NCBI RefSeq assembly: GCF_013401995.1
Contig: NZ_JACBJI010000004.1
Span: 310,001-374,000, forward strand
Direction of reading: 5' to 3'
Source: Flavobacterium agri
GTDB taxonomy: Bacteria; Bacteroidota; Bacteroidia; Flavobacteriales; Flavobacteriaceae
DNA length: 64,000 nt
The translations under genes were made by a program, and so were the position numbers. Shown here one piece after another: positions 7,327-16,726 of this stretch. Position 1 is the first letter of the stretch; each line of letters begins with the position of its first letter. The notes under the pieces are model-generated. The model made no database searches. It saw only the letters and a list, made by a program, of their open reading frames with translations, and had not been told where the DNA came from.

Positions 7327-10300
7327 TCAACGCAACACCTCAATCCACATCCCCTTATTCCTAGCCAAATAATCATTGTCGTACATTGCTTCGCACTGCA
7401 ATCCCGGCAAGTAATAAGCACCCAGATACGACGCGTTCACAAGCATGCTGAACTTCTTGCTTTCACCTGCCTTAAGTCCGAAATAATAATTGGCGCGGTC
7501 ATCGCGAATATCGATATAATCGGCTGTATTTTGTGTAGAGGAGCCATAATCGGTATAACGCGTATTGACGATTTCGAATCCCGAAGGCAAAATTTGCGTC
7601 AACGCCACATTGTCCACATATTCGTTGGTCTGGTTCGTCACCCAAATCTCGGCGATGAATTCCGTGCCTTGCTTGATTTTCGAAACGTTTACCGAATTCC
7701 CTTTGCGATCCTTGAACACCGTAGCGATTTTCAGGTTGCGTTGTCCCGCAAGTTCTTTGCCTACCGGAAGAATACCGCTGTTCAACACTCGGACGTAAAC
7801 CGTATTTCCTTTCGTATTCCGCAATGTGATCGAATTCTTGCCGGGTTTTGCGACTAGGCTGCGTCCTGCGAGCGATTTGGCGGTTTTGATCGAAATGTTC
7901 TTGCCGTTTTCGGCATATTCCAACTCCAGTCCGCCACCGCCGTTCGATTGAGCGAATTGCGACATCGCATATAACGAATAGGCTGTCGTCTGCGTGCTCA
8001 TCCATCGGTTCGAAGACATTTCTTTGGCGAGTTTGTTGGCCATGGCGAACGCTTGTTTTTTCTGTCCGAGCAAAATCAACGTTTCCAATGCCATCGCACG
8101 ATTTCGGTCTTCCGATCCGTAATACCAATAATGTCCGTCGTATTCGTCGATTTTCGATTTCGACAACAAGGCCAAACCGGCCGAAGATTGTTTCACAAGC
8201 GCATACGTCGCGGCCAATCTCAATTTGCTTTCATTCGAGATTCCGGCCGTTTCGCGCAATCGGTTCATCGAAGCCAGATCGGGCGAACCCGCCAAAGCCA
8301 ACGTGTACAATCGGTATGATTGCGCCAGATCGTTGCCGTATTGCGGTTCGTAACGCCATTGTTTGGCCGTGCGCTGTTGGTATGAAATCCATTTTTGCTT
8401 GAATCCGATAGGCAATACATATCCTTTTTTCTCGGCTTCGATCATGAAATGTCCGGCGTACGAAGTTCCCCAATCGTCCGCATACGAATTGCCCGGCCAA
8501 TAGACGATGCCGCCGCTTGCAAGCTGGAAACTGTTGAGGCGTTGGATGCCCGCGGTCACATTGCGTTGGATGCTTTGTTTGCGCGTCGGTTCGATGTCCA
8601 TAATATCGGCGAGATACAATTGAGGGAAAACCGACGAAGTCGTCTGTTCGACACAACCGTGCGGATATTCGATCAAATATTTCAATCGTCGGTTCAAATC
8701 GATCATCGGAACAGATGAAACCTCGAGCGCGGCTTTAATGCTCGAGCGTTCACCAAATCCTTCCCAAGCGATGGTTTTGGAGCTGTTCGGGCCTAAAATC
8801 ACATCCGAATAAGTATTGGTAACCGGATTCGGATTCATCACGTCGAGCTCTACGTCGTATGTCGATTTTTCGTTGCCCGAAGTCGCGATTACCTGGACTT
8901 TTCCGATTCCTGTGGCGCTGTTTACCGCAAGACTGAAATACGCCATTTTCTCGTCCGGACGGTCAAAAGTCAAGGTTTGCGCGGCATTTCCGACGATGCG
9001 GATGTTGTTGCTCGTCTTGATTTCTACCTTTACATTCTTCACGTTTTCCTTCATCGCGAACACCGTTACCGGAAGCGTGACTTTTTCGGAAGGCGTGATT
9101 TTGCGCGGAAGCGATGCCAAAACCATAAGCGGGCTGCGCACCGGCGTCGTTTTCTCGACCGAACCGTAAGCGCCCGTATTCGCATTTGCGGCCACGATCA
9201 TCGTCCTGACCGAACCGATATAGCGCGGCAACGTGACTTTGTGTGTCTGCGTTTGTCCCGATTCGAGTTTGAACGGCCCGAGATACATCACGACCGGTTT
9301 GAAACGGTTCGCTTTTTTGGCTTTTCCGCCTCCGAGCGCCGCGTCACCGCCGATTCCGAAAACCTGGTTGATTTTTCCGCCGTATGCGCCGATCACATCG
9401 TCGTAAATATCCCAAGTACGCACGCCCAGCGCTTCTTTGACATAGAATGCATCCCAGGCGTTGGGAGTTTTGAATCGCGTGAGGTCGAGCAGACCTTCGT
9501 CGACAATCGCGATCGTATACGACATGCCGCGTCCGTTCTTTTCAGAGACTTTAAGCGTCGCGGTTTGAGCCGGTTTGAGTTCCGAAGGCATCGAAAGCTG
9601 CGGTTCGAGGATCGTGTTCTTATCTACGACTTCAATCGGTACGACGCCATACAATCGGATAGGTGAATCGTTTATCGTATTGGCGTGCGGTTGCAAAAGC
9701 GTGATGTTGATATACACGTTCGGCGCCATCGCGGCCTCGATCGGGAGTTCGACCTGGGTTTCGCCTTTTTGGGTTTTGGCCCATAATGTCTTGAGGACTT
9801 TCGTTCCGTTTTCAATCGAAATCAACGCTCGTCCGCCGGCGCTCGACGGGAAGAATATTTTGGCTTTTTCGCCAACGGAATATTTTTTCTTATCCGTTGA
9901 GAACATTAGGATTGTGGCCGATTGTCCGTCGGTCTGGCGCGTTTTTCCCGACCATGAAGGCCAGTCGATGAATACGGTTTGCGATGTGGCGTGGCCTCCG
10001 TCAGATTCCACTGCGCGAATCAAATAACGGCCCCAATCATCTTCGGGAATGTTGAGGTTCACGAAAGTCTTGCCCGATGCGTTCGTCGTCGCCTTGAACT
10101 GTTTGTAAGGCGTGATCGATGTGCCGTTGCTGTAGCGCGACAGGTTATCCGAAGATGCATCCCACCACCAACGCGATTCCAATCGGTATACGTAAACATC
10201 TATCGAAGCATTTGCCGCCGCCGATCCGTTTTCGTTCACCGACGCGATCTCGAAACGATTGGTTTTACCGGTTTCAAGCATTCCGTAGCGGTTGCCTTCG

Positions 10301-12879
10301 GGTTCTTTGATTCCGATATAGGTCGAATAAGGCGAAAAATCGACCGAACTCACGTCTGTGCTCACATCGCCGCCCGCTTCGTAAACCTTGGTGATGAACG
10401 CGGCCCTGAGCATTCCCGGAGAATACGAGGCGATATTGGGCTTTATCGAAAAAGTCGCCATGCCGTTCTGGTTGACTTTGCCCGAGAACAGGTTAATTTC
10501 CTCGTCGTAGAACGTGCGCGTAGCGTCGTCGAAATTGTAATTATCGTAGCCTTTGAACGATGTCGGTTGTTGGGAAACCTTCATCTGTACTTCGGTCTTC
10601 AGGTCTTTCGCGATCGCTCCGTGAAGCCACGTGACCTGGATGGTGTTGCTGTTTTCTTTGGAAGCCGAAAGGAACGTGCCGTTAAAACTGTTTTTGATTT
10701 TGAGGCGGTTCGGTTTTATCGTTTCGACCTTGATGTTCTTGTAGAATCGCGCACCTCCGACGTTCACGACGGCTTCCCAACTTCCGGTCGGTGCGTCCAT
10801 CGCGGTCGGAACCACGAATTTGTAGTGGTTCAGCGCGTTGTGGGTTTGCACGGTTTGGAAGGTTACTTTACCGCGCGCATCGGTTACGCGCAATTTGATC
10901 GGATGGTTCGCCGGCAGTTTATTTGCGTTGTCGTTCAAAATAAACGACAGGTAAATATTGTCGCCAGGCCGCCACACGCCGCGTTCCCCGTAAATATAAC
11001 CTTTGAGGCCTTTCTGCAACGTTTCGCCCGATACGTCGAAATTGCTCACCGAAAGCGACAATTCGTCGTCTAGTTTCAAATATGTGCTTTGTTTGTCTTT
11101 TGTGACGATTGCGAAATAGGCGTATTTGTTCGGTCGGAAAGTGGCCGTGCCGTCGGTTCCGGTCGCGCCTGAAGCGATTTTCTGTTGTTGGTAATTGTAG
11201 AGTTCGACAGTCGCACCCGTGATCGGTTCGGTCGTCAGGATGTTGTTCGCCGCGATCAGGTACGATTTGTCGAGACCGCGCTTGGCGATTACGCCGATGT
11301 CTGAAGCGAGAAGGTTCGTGGCCGTACGGCTTCTGTGATAATAGTAATCGCTGCACGCATCGGCGTCGGCCTGCCAGTCGTAATCTTCTTCGTAATAGTA
11401 GTAATCGTCGTAGTTTTCACCGCTGTAATTCACGTCGTCCTCGTTTTCCTCCTCTTCTTCAGAATCGGATTCCGAAGTCGATGAACCGCTGCATTTATAA
11501 AGCGAATATTTCTTCTTGAAGCTGAATTCGACGCGATAGATCGCACCAGGCTCGACGTTGATGATTTTCGACAAATCGAGCGCATACGTATTCCACTTGA
11601 GGTAATTGAGGATCGTATTCTGCTTGAGCGTGATGGTTTTTTTCGCGATAGGTTGGGCGACTTGCTTCAGGTTGCGGCTGCCGTTGAGTTTGTTGTCCTG
11701 AAGGAACTGCATGATGTTGTTCTTGTAAATCTTGTAGATTTTGACATCGACCTGTTTCAGGCTCGCCGCTTCAAAATTGAGTTTGAGATTGGTCGAACTC
11801 GGTAAAATATTCCCGCTTTTGACGAGTCGCACGCCGGGTTTTATCTGTTCGAACAGCAGTTTTTGCGAATAACTTTTCTTCATTTTCTGGCCGTCGCTGT
11901 TGCGGATGCCTTGGAAAACTTCTACAAGCCGTTCCGACGAGGCCGTTTCTTCCGATCCGTAACTATAATCGGATTCGGTCGATTGTGGCGCATTCACGTT
12001 GTCGTAAAACACTTTAAGCACGTTGCCTTCGGTGGCAAAACGCAGGTTTTCAGATTTTTCGATCGCGACAAGACCCGAAAAATCCTGGTCTTTGTCGAGC
12101 GGATCGGAGAAGTTGATGAGCAACGTCTGGTTGTTCTCGTCACCGACTTCGATCTGAAGCACCTTGAACGAATTCCTGCCCGAAATCGGGAATTTGAGCG
12201 AGCCTTTGCGGTCGATATCGGCGGGATCGCCATCCCAGAAAATCTCGATTTCGCCGTCGTCTTCAGGCCGCGCGATGCTGTCTACGACGAACTTGAATTC
12301 GGTTGCCGTGCTTTTGTTTTTGTCGAATTTGACTTTGAGCGGTTTCCCGTCCTGACGCGCGATGACGAGTTTTTGGGCGTCTTCGAACGAAAGTCCGTCG
12401 GCGGTTTTGAGCGTCGCGTTGAGGTATTGGTACTCTTTGCTGTACGACTGCAAATCATCGGTATTCACGACAAAATCCTGCTTGATGGTTTTGATCGTGA
12501 ATTTGAATTCGGACAGTTCTTTTGGCGTTTTGATGATTTCGCCGAGCTTGAGCTTGATTTGGTAAACCGTGTTCGGATCGAGCTTTTTCTCGGGAATGAA
12601 AGCGATCGTGTTTTTCGACAGCGCTTTTACCTTGCCGCCGACCGACGGCGAAATGTCGAAAAGTCCCGAATCGAGTTCATCGCCGGGCGTCCATTCTTTT
12701 TTGGAGAAAGCGAGCTGCACGCGTACATCGGAACTCACAGAGACGATTCCCGAGGTGTAACCCGTAATGAATTCCTTGTAAAGATCGGGGTTGGAGTTGA
12801 AATCCGCTTGGGATTTTTTGGAACAGGAGTGCACGATCAGGAGCGCGCACAGCAAACCGAGGAATTTTCCGGCTTTCAT
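7327..12879 (-). CDS. yfhM: Bacterial alpha-2-macroglobulin family lipoprotein (thioester-containing)
   Basis: An 1850-residue protease-trapping protein. The N-terminus MKAGKFLGLLCALLIVHSCS is a lipoprotein signal with lipobox Cys, so it is membrane-tethered. The order is MG1-like and macroglobulin domains (GLKGYIYGERGVWRPGDNIY is typical of MG3/4), a bait-region segment, the A2M core (LPRYIGSVRTMIVAANANTG), then the thioester site PHGCVEQ with Cys1409 and Gln1412 intact, the thioester domain, and a C-terminal receptor-binding-like domain. Family knowledge: cleavage of the bait lets the thioester trap the attacking protease. An odd insertion between Cys463 and Cys509 is very rich in Asp, Glu and Tyr. 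Co-orientation with pbpC downstream is the classic arrangement. Confidence 0.95.
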   Translation of the reverse strand: MKAGKFLGLLCALLIVHSCSKKSQADFNSNPDLYKEFITGYTSGIVSVSSDVRVQLAFSKKEWTPGDELDSGLFDISPSVGGKVKALSKNTIAFIPEKKLDPNTVYQIKLKLGEIIKTPKELSEFKFTIKTIKQDFVVNTDDLQSYSKEYQYLNATLKTADGLSFEDAQKLVIARQDGKPLKVKFDKNKSTATEFKFVVDSIARPEDDGEIEIFWDGDPADIDRKGSLKFPISGRNSFKVLQIEVGDENNQTLLINFSDPLDKDQDFSGLVAIEKSENLRFATEGNVLKVFYDNVNAPQSTESDYSYGSEETASSERLVEVFQGIRNSDGQKMKKSYSQKLLFEQIKPGVRLVKSGNILPSSTNLKLNFEAASLKQVDVKIYKIYKNNIMQFLQDNKLNGSRNLKQVAQPIAKKTITLKQNTILNYLKWNTYALDLSKIINVEPGAIYRVEFSFKKKYSLYKCSGSSTSESDSEEEEENEDDVNYSGENYDDYYYYEEDYDWQADADACSDYYYHRSRTATNLLASDIGVIAKRGLDKSYLIAANNILTTEPITGATVELYNYQQQKIASGATGTDGTATFRPNKYAYFAIVTKDKQSTYLKLDDELSLSVSNFDVSGETLQKGLKGYIYGERGVWRPGDNIYLSFILNDNANKLPANHPIKLRVTDARGKVTFQTVQTHNALNHYKFVVPTAMDAPTGSWEAVVNVGGARFYKNIKVETIKPNRLKIKNSFNGTFLSASKENSNTIQVTWLHGAIAKDLKTEVQMKVSQQPTSFKGYDNYNFDDATRTFYDEEINLFSGKVNQNGMATFSIKPNIASYSPGMLRAAFITKVYEAGGDVSTDVSSVDFSPYSTYIGIKEPEGNRYGMLETGKTNRFEIASVNENGSAAANASIDVYVYRLESRWWWDASSDNLSRYSNGTSITPYKQFKATTNASGKTFVNLNIPEDDWGRYLIRAVESDGGHATSQTVFIDWPSWSGKTRQTDGQSATILMFSTDKKKYSVGEKAKIFFPSSAGGRALISIENGTKVLKTLWAKTQKGETQVELPIEAAMAPNVYINITLLQPHANTINDSPIRLYGVVPIEVVDKNTILEPQLSMPSELKPAQTATLKVSEKNGRGMSYTIAIVDEGLLDLTRFKTPNAWDAFYVKEALGVRTWDIYDDVIGAYGGKINQVFGIGGDAALGGGKAKKANRFKPVVMYLGPFKLESGQTQTHKVTLPRYIGSVRTMIVAANANTGAYGSVEKTTPVRSPLMVLASLPRKITPSEKVTLPVTVFAMKENVKNVKVEIKTSNNIRIVGNAAQTLTFDRPDEKMAYFSLAVNSATGIGKVQVIATSGNEKSTYDVELDVMNPNPVTNTYSDVILGPNSSKTIAWEGFGERSSIKAALEVSSVPMIDLNRRLKYLIEYPHGCVEQTTSSVFPQLYLADIMDIEPTRKQSIQRNVTAGIQRLNSFQLASGGIVYWPGNSYADDWGTSYAGHFMIEAEKKGYVLPIGFKQKWISYQQRTAKQWRYEPQYGNDLAQSYRLYTLALAGSPDLASMNRLRETAGISNESKLRLAATYALVKQSSAGLALLSKSKIDEYDGHYWYYGSEDRNRAMALETLILLGQKKQAFAMANKLAKEMSSNRWMSTQTTAYSLYAMSQFAQSNGGGGLELEYAENGKNISIKTAKSLAGRSLVAKPGKNSITLRNTKGNTVYVRVLNSGILPVGKELAGQRNLKIATVFKDRKGNSVNVSKIKQGTEFIAEIWVTNQTNEYVDNVALTQILPSGFEIVNTRYTDYGSSTQNTADYIDIRDDRANYYFGLKAGESKKFSMLVNASYLGAYYLPGLQCEAMYDNDYLARNKGMWIEVLR

Positions 12880-12988
12880 GGTGTTTGAGAGAGGTTAGGT
12901 TATTGAATCTGAACGATTTCGGTAATTATCGCCATAACACAAAATGTATCCGATTTATTATTTTAAAGTACGGATATTTTTATGTGAT

Positions 12989-13007
12989 TTTAAGAAAATT
13001 TCTTAAA
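12989..13007. other. AT-rich perfect palindrome in the gap upstream of alpha-2-macroglobulin
   Basis: TTTAAGAAA and TTTCTTAAA with a 1-base spacer. It follows the tadA stop (13012) and precedes the alpha-2-macroglobulin ATG by 110 bases. It could be an operator or part of a weak tadA terminator; the sequence alone does not decide. The rest of 12880-13011 shows no gene. Confidence 0.4.
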
Positions 13008-13011
13008 GCCT

Positions 13012-13455
13012 TTATTTGCGGCGTTCCGCGAAAAAGCGCAGCATCAGGTCGGCACACTCATTTGCCATGACACCTTGTACGACTTGGGTTTTCGGATGCA
13101 GTTTCGTACCCATCGAAATAAATCCTCTTTGTTCATCCCTCGCACCGAACACGATTTTGGTGATCTGGCTCCAATACAAAGCGCCCGCGCACATTTGGCA
13201 AGGCTCCAAAGTGACGTAAAGCGTGCAATCCTTAAGGTATTTTCCGCCGAGGAAATTAGCGGCCGAAGTGATGGCCTGCATCTCGGCGTGTGCGGTCACG
13301 TCGTTGAGCATTTCGGTCAGGTTGTGCGTGCGTGCGATCACGCGATCGTTCACGACAATCACCGCACCGACTGGAATTTCGCCTTTTTCATACGCCAGTT
13401 CGGCTTCCTGATAGGCTTTTTTCATAAAGTACTCGTCGGTGAAAATGTTTTCCAT
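13012..13455 (-). CDS. tadA: tRNA adenosine(34) deaminase / CDA-like nucleoside deaminase
   Basis: A 147-residue cytidine-deaminase-fold protein. HAE (His56, catalytic Glu58) and PCQMC (Cys86, Cys89) form the zinc site, and the spacing and GALYWSQITKIVFGA after the second motif are typical of TadA, which converts A34 to inosine in tRNA-Arg(ACG) in the cytoplasm. Some short flavobacterial homologues are called guanine or nucleoside deaminases, so substrate choice is family inference. Length is normal. It is transcribed leftward with a 97-base divergent gap to the YegP-like gene. Confidence 0.88.
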   Translation of the reverse strand: MENIFTDEYFMKKAYQEAELAYEKGEIPVGAVIVVNDRVIARTHNLTEMLNDVTAHAEMQAITSAANFLGGKYLKDCTLYVTLEPCQMCAGALYWSQITKIVFGARDEQRGFISMGTKLHPKTQVVQGVMANECADLMLRFFAERRK

Positions 13456-13552
13456 ACGGCAAAAATACGATTTGAAGCTCAGGTTTTAAAATGAAGTATA
13501 GGTCTGATACTCTTAATTTTAAGTAACTTTAAGGGTGTTAAATCTATTCGTC

Positions 13553-13882
13553 ATGGGAAAATTCGTCATCAGCAAAAGGTCGAACGGACAGTTCCAGTTC
13601 AGCCTAAAAGCGGGAAACGGGCAGGAAATCCTGTCGAGTGAAAGTTATACCACCAAATCTGCCTGTGAAAACGGCGTGGAATCGGTAAGGAAAAATGCAC
13701 AGAACGAGGACATGTTCGACAAAAAATTGTCGGCTGGCGGCAAACCGTATTTCAACCTCAAGGCATCGAACGGACAAGTGATCGGCACCAGCGAAATGTA
13801 TGAAACCGATAACGCGCGAGACAACGGCATCCGTTCGGTGATGGAAAATGCGCCATCGGCCACGGTAGACGACCAATCGTGA
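13553..13882 (+). CDS. YegP / DUF1508 tandem-domain protein
   Basis: A 109-residue protein with two copies of the DUF1508 unit. Copy 1 is MGKFVISKRSNGQFQFSLKA ... SSESYTTKSACENGVESV and copy 2 is KPYFNLKASNGQVIGTSEMY ... DNARDNGIRSV. Each is a small alpha/beta unit carrying the family pattern F-x-L-K-A-x-N-G-Q-x-I. I chose the ATG at 13553 over the GTG at 13535 because the domain begins right there. No signal peptide, so cytoplasmic. The biochemical function of the family is not established. It lies 48 bases before dxs, with a separate -7 element for dxs between them. Confidence 0.85.
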   Translation: MGKFVISKRSNGQFQFSLKAGNGQEILSSESYTTKSACENGVESVRKNAQNEDMFDKKLSAGGKPYFNLKASNGQVIGTSEMYETDNARDNGIRSVMENAPSATVDDQS

Positions 13883-13907
13883 CGATAACCGAAACCTAGT
13901 AAAATCG

Positions 13908-13915
13908 TACATTTG
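13908..13915 (+). promoter_or_regulatory. Probable -7 element for dxs
   Basis: TACATTTG matches TAnnTTTG exactly and lies 15 bases before the dxs ATG, implying a very short leader. No clear -33 box is visible. Confidence 0.45.
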
Positions 13916-13930
13916 CCATTATACCTGAAA

Positions 13931-15700
13931 ATGGCGACTTCATTGCTTGAACATATTTCGTTTCCGTCAGACTTGCGAAAAATAGCGCGTGAGAAATTGC
14001 CGTTATTGGCGACCGAACTGCGCGATTTCATCATCGATGTCGTTTCGAAAAAAGAAGGACATTTGGGTGCGAGCCTCGGCGTAGTCGAACTTACGATTGC
14101 ACTTCACTACGTTTTCGACACGCCCCAAGATTTACTCGTTTGGGATGTCGGACACCAGGCTTACGGTCACAAAATCCTTACCGGAAGAAAAGATGTTTTC
14201 CACACCAATCGGCAATACGATGGGATTTCGGGCTTTCCGAAACGAAGCGAAAGCGTTTACGACACGTTCGGGACTGGACATTCGTCTACCGCGATTTCGG
14301 CGGCTTTGGGCATGGCGATCGCTTCAAAACTAAAAGGCGATGACGAAAAAAATCACATTGCGGTAATCGGCGATGCGTCTATTGCAGCCGGAATGGCGTT
14401 CGAAGGATTGAACCATGCCGGCGTTTCGGACGCGAATCTCCTTGTCATCCTCAACGACAACGCGATCGGGATCGATCCGAGTGTGGGCGCTTTGAAGGAT
14501 TATCTGACATCGGTGAAAGAAGGCCGCAACCCGAAGGCGAACAACATGATCAAGTCGCTCAATTTCGATTATTCGGGCCCGATCGACGGACATGACTTCG
14601 ATGCCCTGATTTCGGAACTGGAACGCCTCAAGAAAAAGAAAGGCCCCAAATTCCTGCATATCATCACCACAAAAGGAAAAGGAATGGCTTTGGCCGAAGA
14701 ACATCAGGTGAAATACCACGCGCCTGGGAAATTCGACAAGGAAACGGGTGAAATCCTCGCGAAACCGGAAGAAAACCTGCCGCCTAAATTTCAGGACGTG
14801 TTCGGGTTGACCGTTTTGGAACTCGCGCGTCAAAACCTGAAAATCATAGGGATTACACCCGCGATGCCAACCGGAAGTTCGCTCAAGTTCATGATGGATG
14901 AAATGCCCGAACGCGCCATAGACGTCGGGATCGCCGAACAGCATGCCGTGACGTTATCGGCTGGAATGGCCACGCAAGGCATGACGGTTTTCTGCAACAT
15001 TTATTCGACTTTCCTGCAACGCGCTTACGATCAGGTGATACACGATGTGGCCTTGCAAGATCTCCCGGTGATTTTCTGTCTTGACCGCGCTGGATTGGTA
15101 GGCGAGGACGGAGCGACGCATCACGGGGTTTTCGACATCGCTTACCTGAGATGCATCCCGAATATGATCGTGTATTCGCCTTTGAATGAGGTTGAACTGC
15201 GCAATATGTTGTATACGGCTTCTTTAGGGCTAAATCATCCGATCGCGATTCGCTACCCGAGAGGACGCGGTGTTATCGTCGATTGGCAAAAATCTTTTGA
15301 AGAAATCGAAATCGGCAAAGCCAAACGCCTCAGAAAAGGCAATCGAGTGGCTGTGCTGACAAATGGTTTCATCGGCAATAATGTGATCGAAGCATTGGGA
15401 AACATAGACAATTCCGGAAAATTCTCGCATTGCGATTTCGCTTTCGTCAAACCGTTGGATGAGCAAGTCCTTCATGACATTTTCACGTCGCACGAAGCCG
15501 TGATTACGGTGGAAGACGGCGTGGTGGCCGGCGGTTTCGGAAGTGGAGTACTTGAATTCGCTTCGACACATGGTTATTGCCTTCCTGTAAAGAATATCGG
15601 ACTTCCCGACCAATTCATAGAACACGGAACCGTTTCCCAATTACAACAATTGGTAGGTCTGGACGTTAAAAGTCTCGAATTTATTTTCGGGAACTATTGA
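13931..15700 (+). CDS. dxs: 1-deoxy-D-xylulose-5-phosphate synthase
   Basis: A 589-residue thiamine-diphosphate enzyme that condenses pyruvate and glyceraldehyde 3-phosphate, the first step of the MEP isoprenoid pathway, in the cytoplasm. N-terminal ThDP region: HLGASLGVVELTIALHYVFD, VWDVGHQAYGHKILTGR, and the Mg/ThDP motif GDASIAAGMAFEGLNHAG followed by NDN. The central pyrimidine-binding domain has DVGIAEQHAVTLSAGMA and DRAGLVGEDGATHHGVFD, and a transketolase C-terminal domain ends the protein. The length is at the short end, as in other Bacteroidota. I use ATG 13931; the TTG at 13913 falls inside the -7 element. The DUF3078 gene follows within 40 bases and may be co-transcribed. Confidence 0.97.
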   Translation: MATSLLEHISFPSDLRKIAREKLPLLATELRDFIIDVVSKKEGHLGASLGVVELTIALHYVFDTPQDLLVWDVGHQAYGHKILTGRKDVFHTNRQYDGISGFPKRSESVYDTFGTGHSSTAISAALGMAIASKLKGDDEKNHIAVIGDASIAAGMAFEGLNHAGVSDANLLVILNDNAIGIDPSVGALKDYLTSVKEGRNPKANNMIKSLNFDYSGPIDGHDFDALISELERLKKKKGPKFLHIITTKGKGMALAEEHQVKYHAPGKFDKETGEILAKPEENLPPKFQDVFGLTVLELARQNLKIIGITPAMPTGSSLKFMMDEMPERAIDVGIAEQHAVTLSAGMATQGMTVFCNIYSTFLQRAYDQVIHDVALQDLPVIFCLDRAGLVGEDGATHHGVFDIAYLRCIPNMIVYSPLNEVELRNMLYTASLGLNHPIAIRYPRGRGVIVDWQKSFEEIEIGKAKRLRKGNRVAVLTNGFIGNNVIEALGNIDNSGKFSHCDFAFVKPLDEQVLHDIFTSHEAVITVEDGVVAGGFGSGVLEFASTHGYCLPVKNIGLPDQFIEHGTVSQLQQLVGLDVKSLEFIFGNY

Positions 15701-15738
15701 ATTTGCGATTTTTGCAACTTCAAAAAAACTACAGCACA

Positions 15739-16686
15739 ATGAAATTATGCCGAACGTTCGGCCTGTTGCTTTTTATAGGCGTAGCAGGCTATTCGCAAGA
15801 CATTAAACCCATCGTGATCGACACTACTTCGCATTGGGAAAAAAAGAACACCTTGAGTTTCGATTTGAGCGAGATCGCGTTCGTGAACTGGAATCCCGGC
15901 GGGACGAGTTCGGTTTCGGGTTTGGCCAAGGGCATCTTCTTCAGGAAATACGAAAAAGACCAGACCAAATGGAGCAACGAGCTTATCATGCGTTACGGTA
16001 TGAACAAGCAGGACGGCGTCGAATGGCGTAAAACCGACGATGCGTTCCAGTTCAACTCGACTTTCGGTTATCGAAGGGATACCGTTTCGCATTGGTACCA
16101 TTCGGCCAAGCTTACTTTCAATACGCAATTCAGCAACGGTTACAATTATCCGAACACAGCCCAACCGATTTCGAAACCTTTCGCTCCGGCCTATACGTTT
16201 CTGGGTGTAGGTGCCGAATATTCGAACAAGGCCAAAAAAGTCAATTTCTACCTTTCTCCGCTTACGATGAAAAACACGCTCGTACTCGACCAGCGATTGG
16301 CCAACCAAGGCGCATTCGGGGTTGATAAGGCGGTGTATGACGACGTGACCGGTGAAATCCTCAAAAAAGGAAAACAAGCGCGTACGGAGCTCGGTATCTT
16401 GATTACGGGTCATCACAAGCACGAACTGTGGAAGAACATCACGCTCGAGGACCGCATCAGCCTTTATACCGATTACCTGAACAAGTTCGGCAATGTCGAT
16501 ATCGATTGGCAGATGCAAATGGATTTCGTCGTGAACGAATACGTCAAGGCAAGCATCGGTACACAATTGGTTTACGACGACGACATCAAAGCCAAAGAAG
16601 AGCGCGATGGCGAGCAAGTCACCGTGGGGCCAAAAATACAGCTCAAACAGATTTTGGGAATCGGATTGGTCTACAACTTCCAATAA
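15739..16686 (+). CDS. DUF3078 outer-membrane beta-barrel-like protein
   Basis: A 315-residue protein with signal peptide MKLCRTFGLLLFIGVAGYSQ. The mature part starts with the family pattern WxKKNTLSFDLSEIAFVNWN and PGGTSSVSGLAKG, followed by alternating amphipathic strands and a C-terminal aromatic (VYNFQ), consistent with an outer-membrane barrel. Such proteins are common in Flavobacteriia, often near dxs; the function is not known. I chose the ATG at 15739 because an upstream start at 15697 overlaps the dxs stop and would place 14 residues before the signal peptide. It is followed by a terminator shared with the convergent protease gene. Confidence 0.85.
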   Translation: MKLCRTFGLLLFIGVAGYSQDIKPIVIDTTSHWEKKNTLSFDLSEIAFVNWNPGGTSSVSGLAKGIFFRKYEKDQTKWSNELIMRYGMNKQDGVEWRKTDDAFQFNSTFGYRRDTVSHWYHSAKLTFNTQFSNGYNYPNTAQPISKPFAPAYTFLGVGAEYSNKAKKVNFYLSPLTMKNTLVLDQRLANQGAFGVDKAVYDDVTGEILKKGKQARTELGILITGHHKHELWKNITLEDRISLYTDYLNKFGNVDIDWQMQMDFVVNEYVKASIGTQLVYDDDIKAKEERDGEQVTVGPKIQLKQILGIGLVYNFQ

Positions 16687-16690
16687 TAAA

Positions 16691-16719
16691 AAAGCCCGCT
16701 TGTTATAACGGGCCTTTTG
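16691..16719. terminator. Bidirectional terminator between DUF3078 gene and M43 protease gene
   Basis: AAAGCCCG and CGGGCCTTTT flank a 10-base loop, with one bulged base and an A run before and a T run after. It sits in the 40-base convergent gap. Confidence 0.7.
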
Positions 16720-16726
16720 TTTTGAT

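Noticed and set aside
9979..12888. Long rightward open frames opposite the alpha-2-macroglobulin gene (364 and 341 codons)
   Set aside because: They are rich in Arg, His, Phe and Val with no recognisable motif, as expected from the reverse complement of a highly expressed-type coding frame in a moderately GC-rich genome. The minus-strand gene is complete and well conserved.
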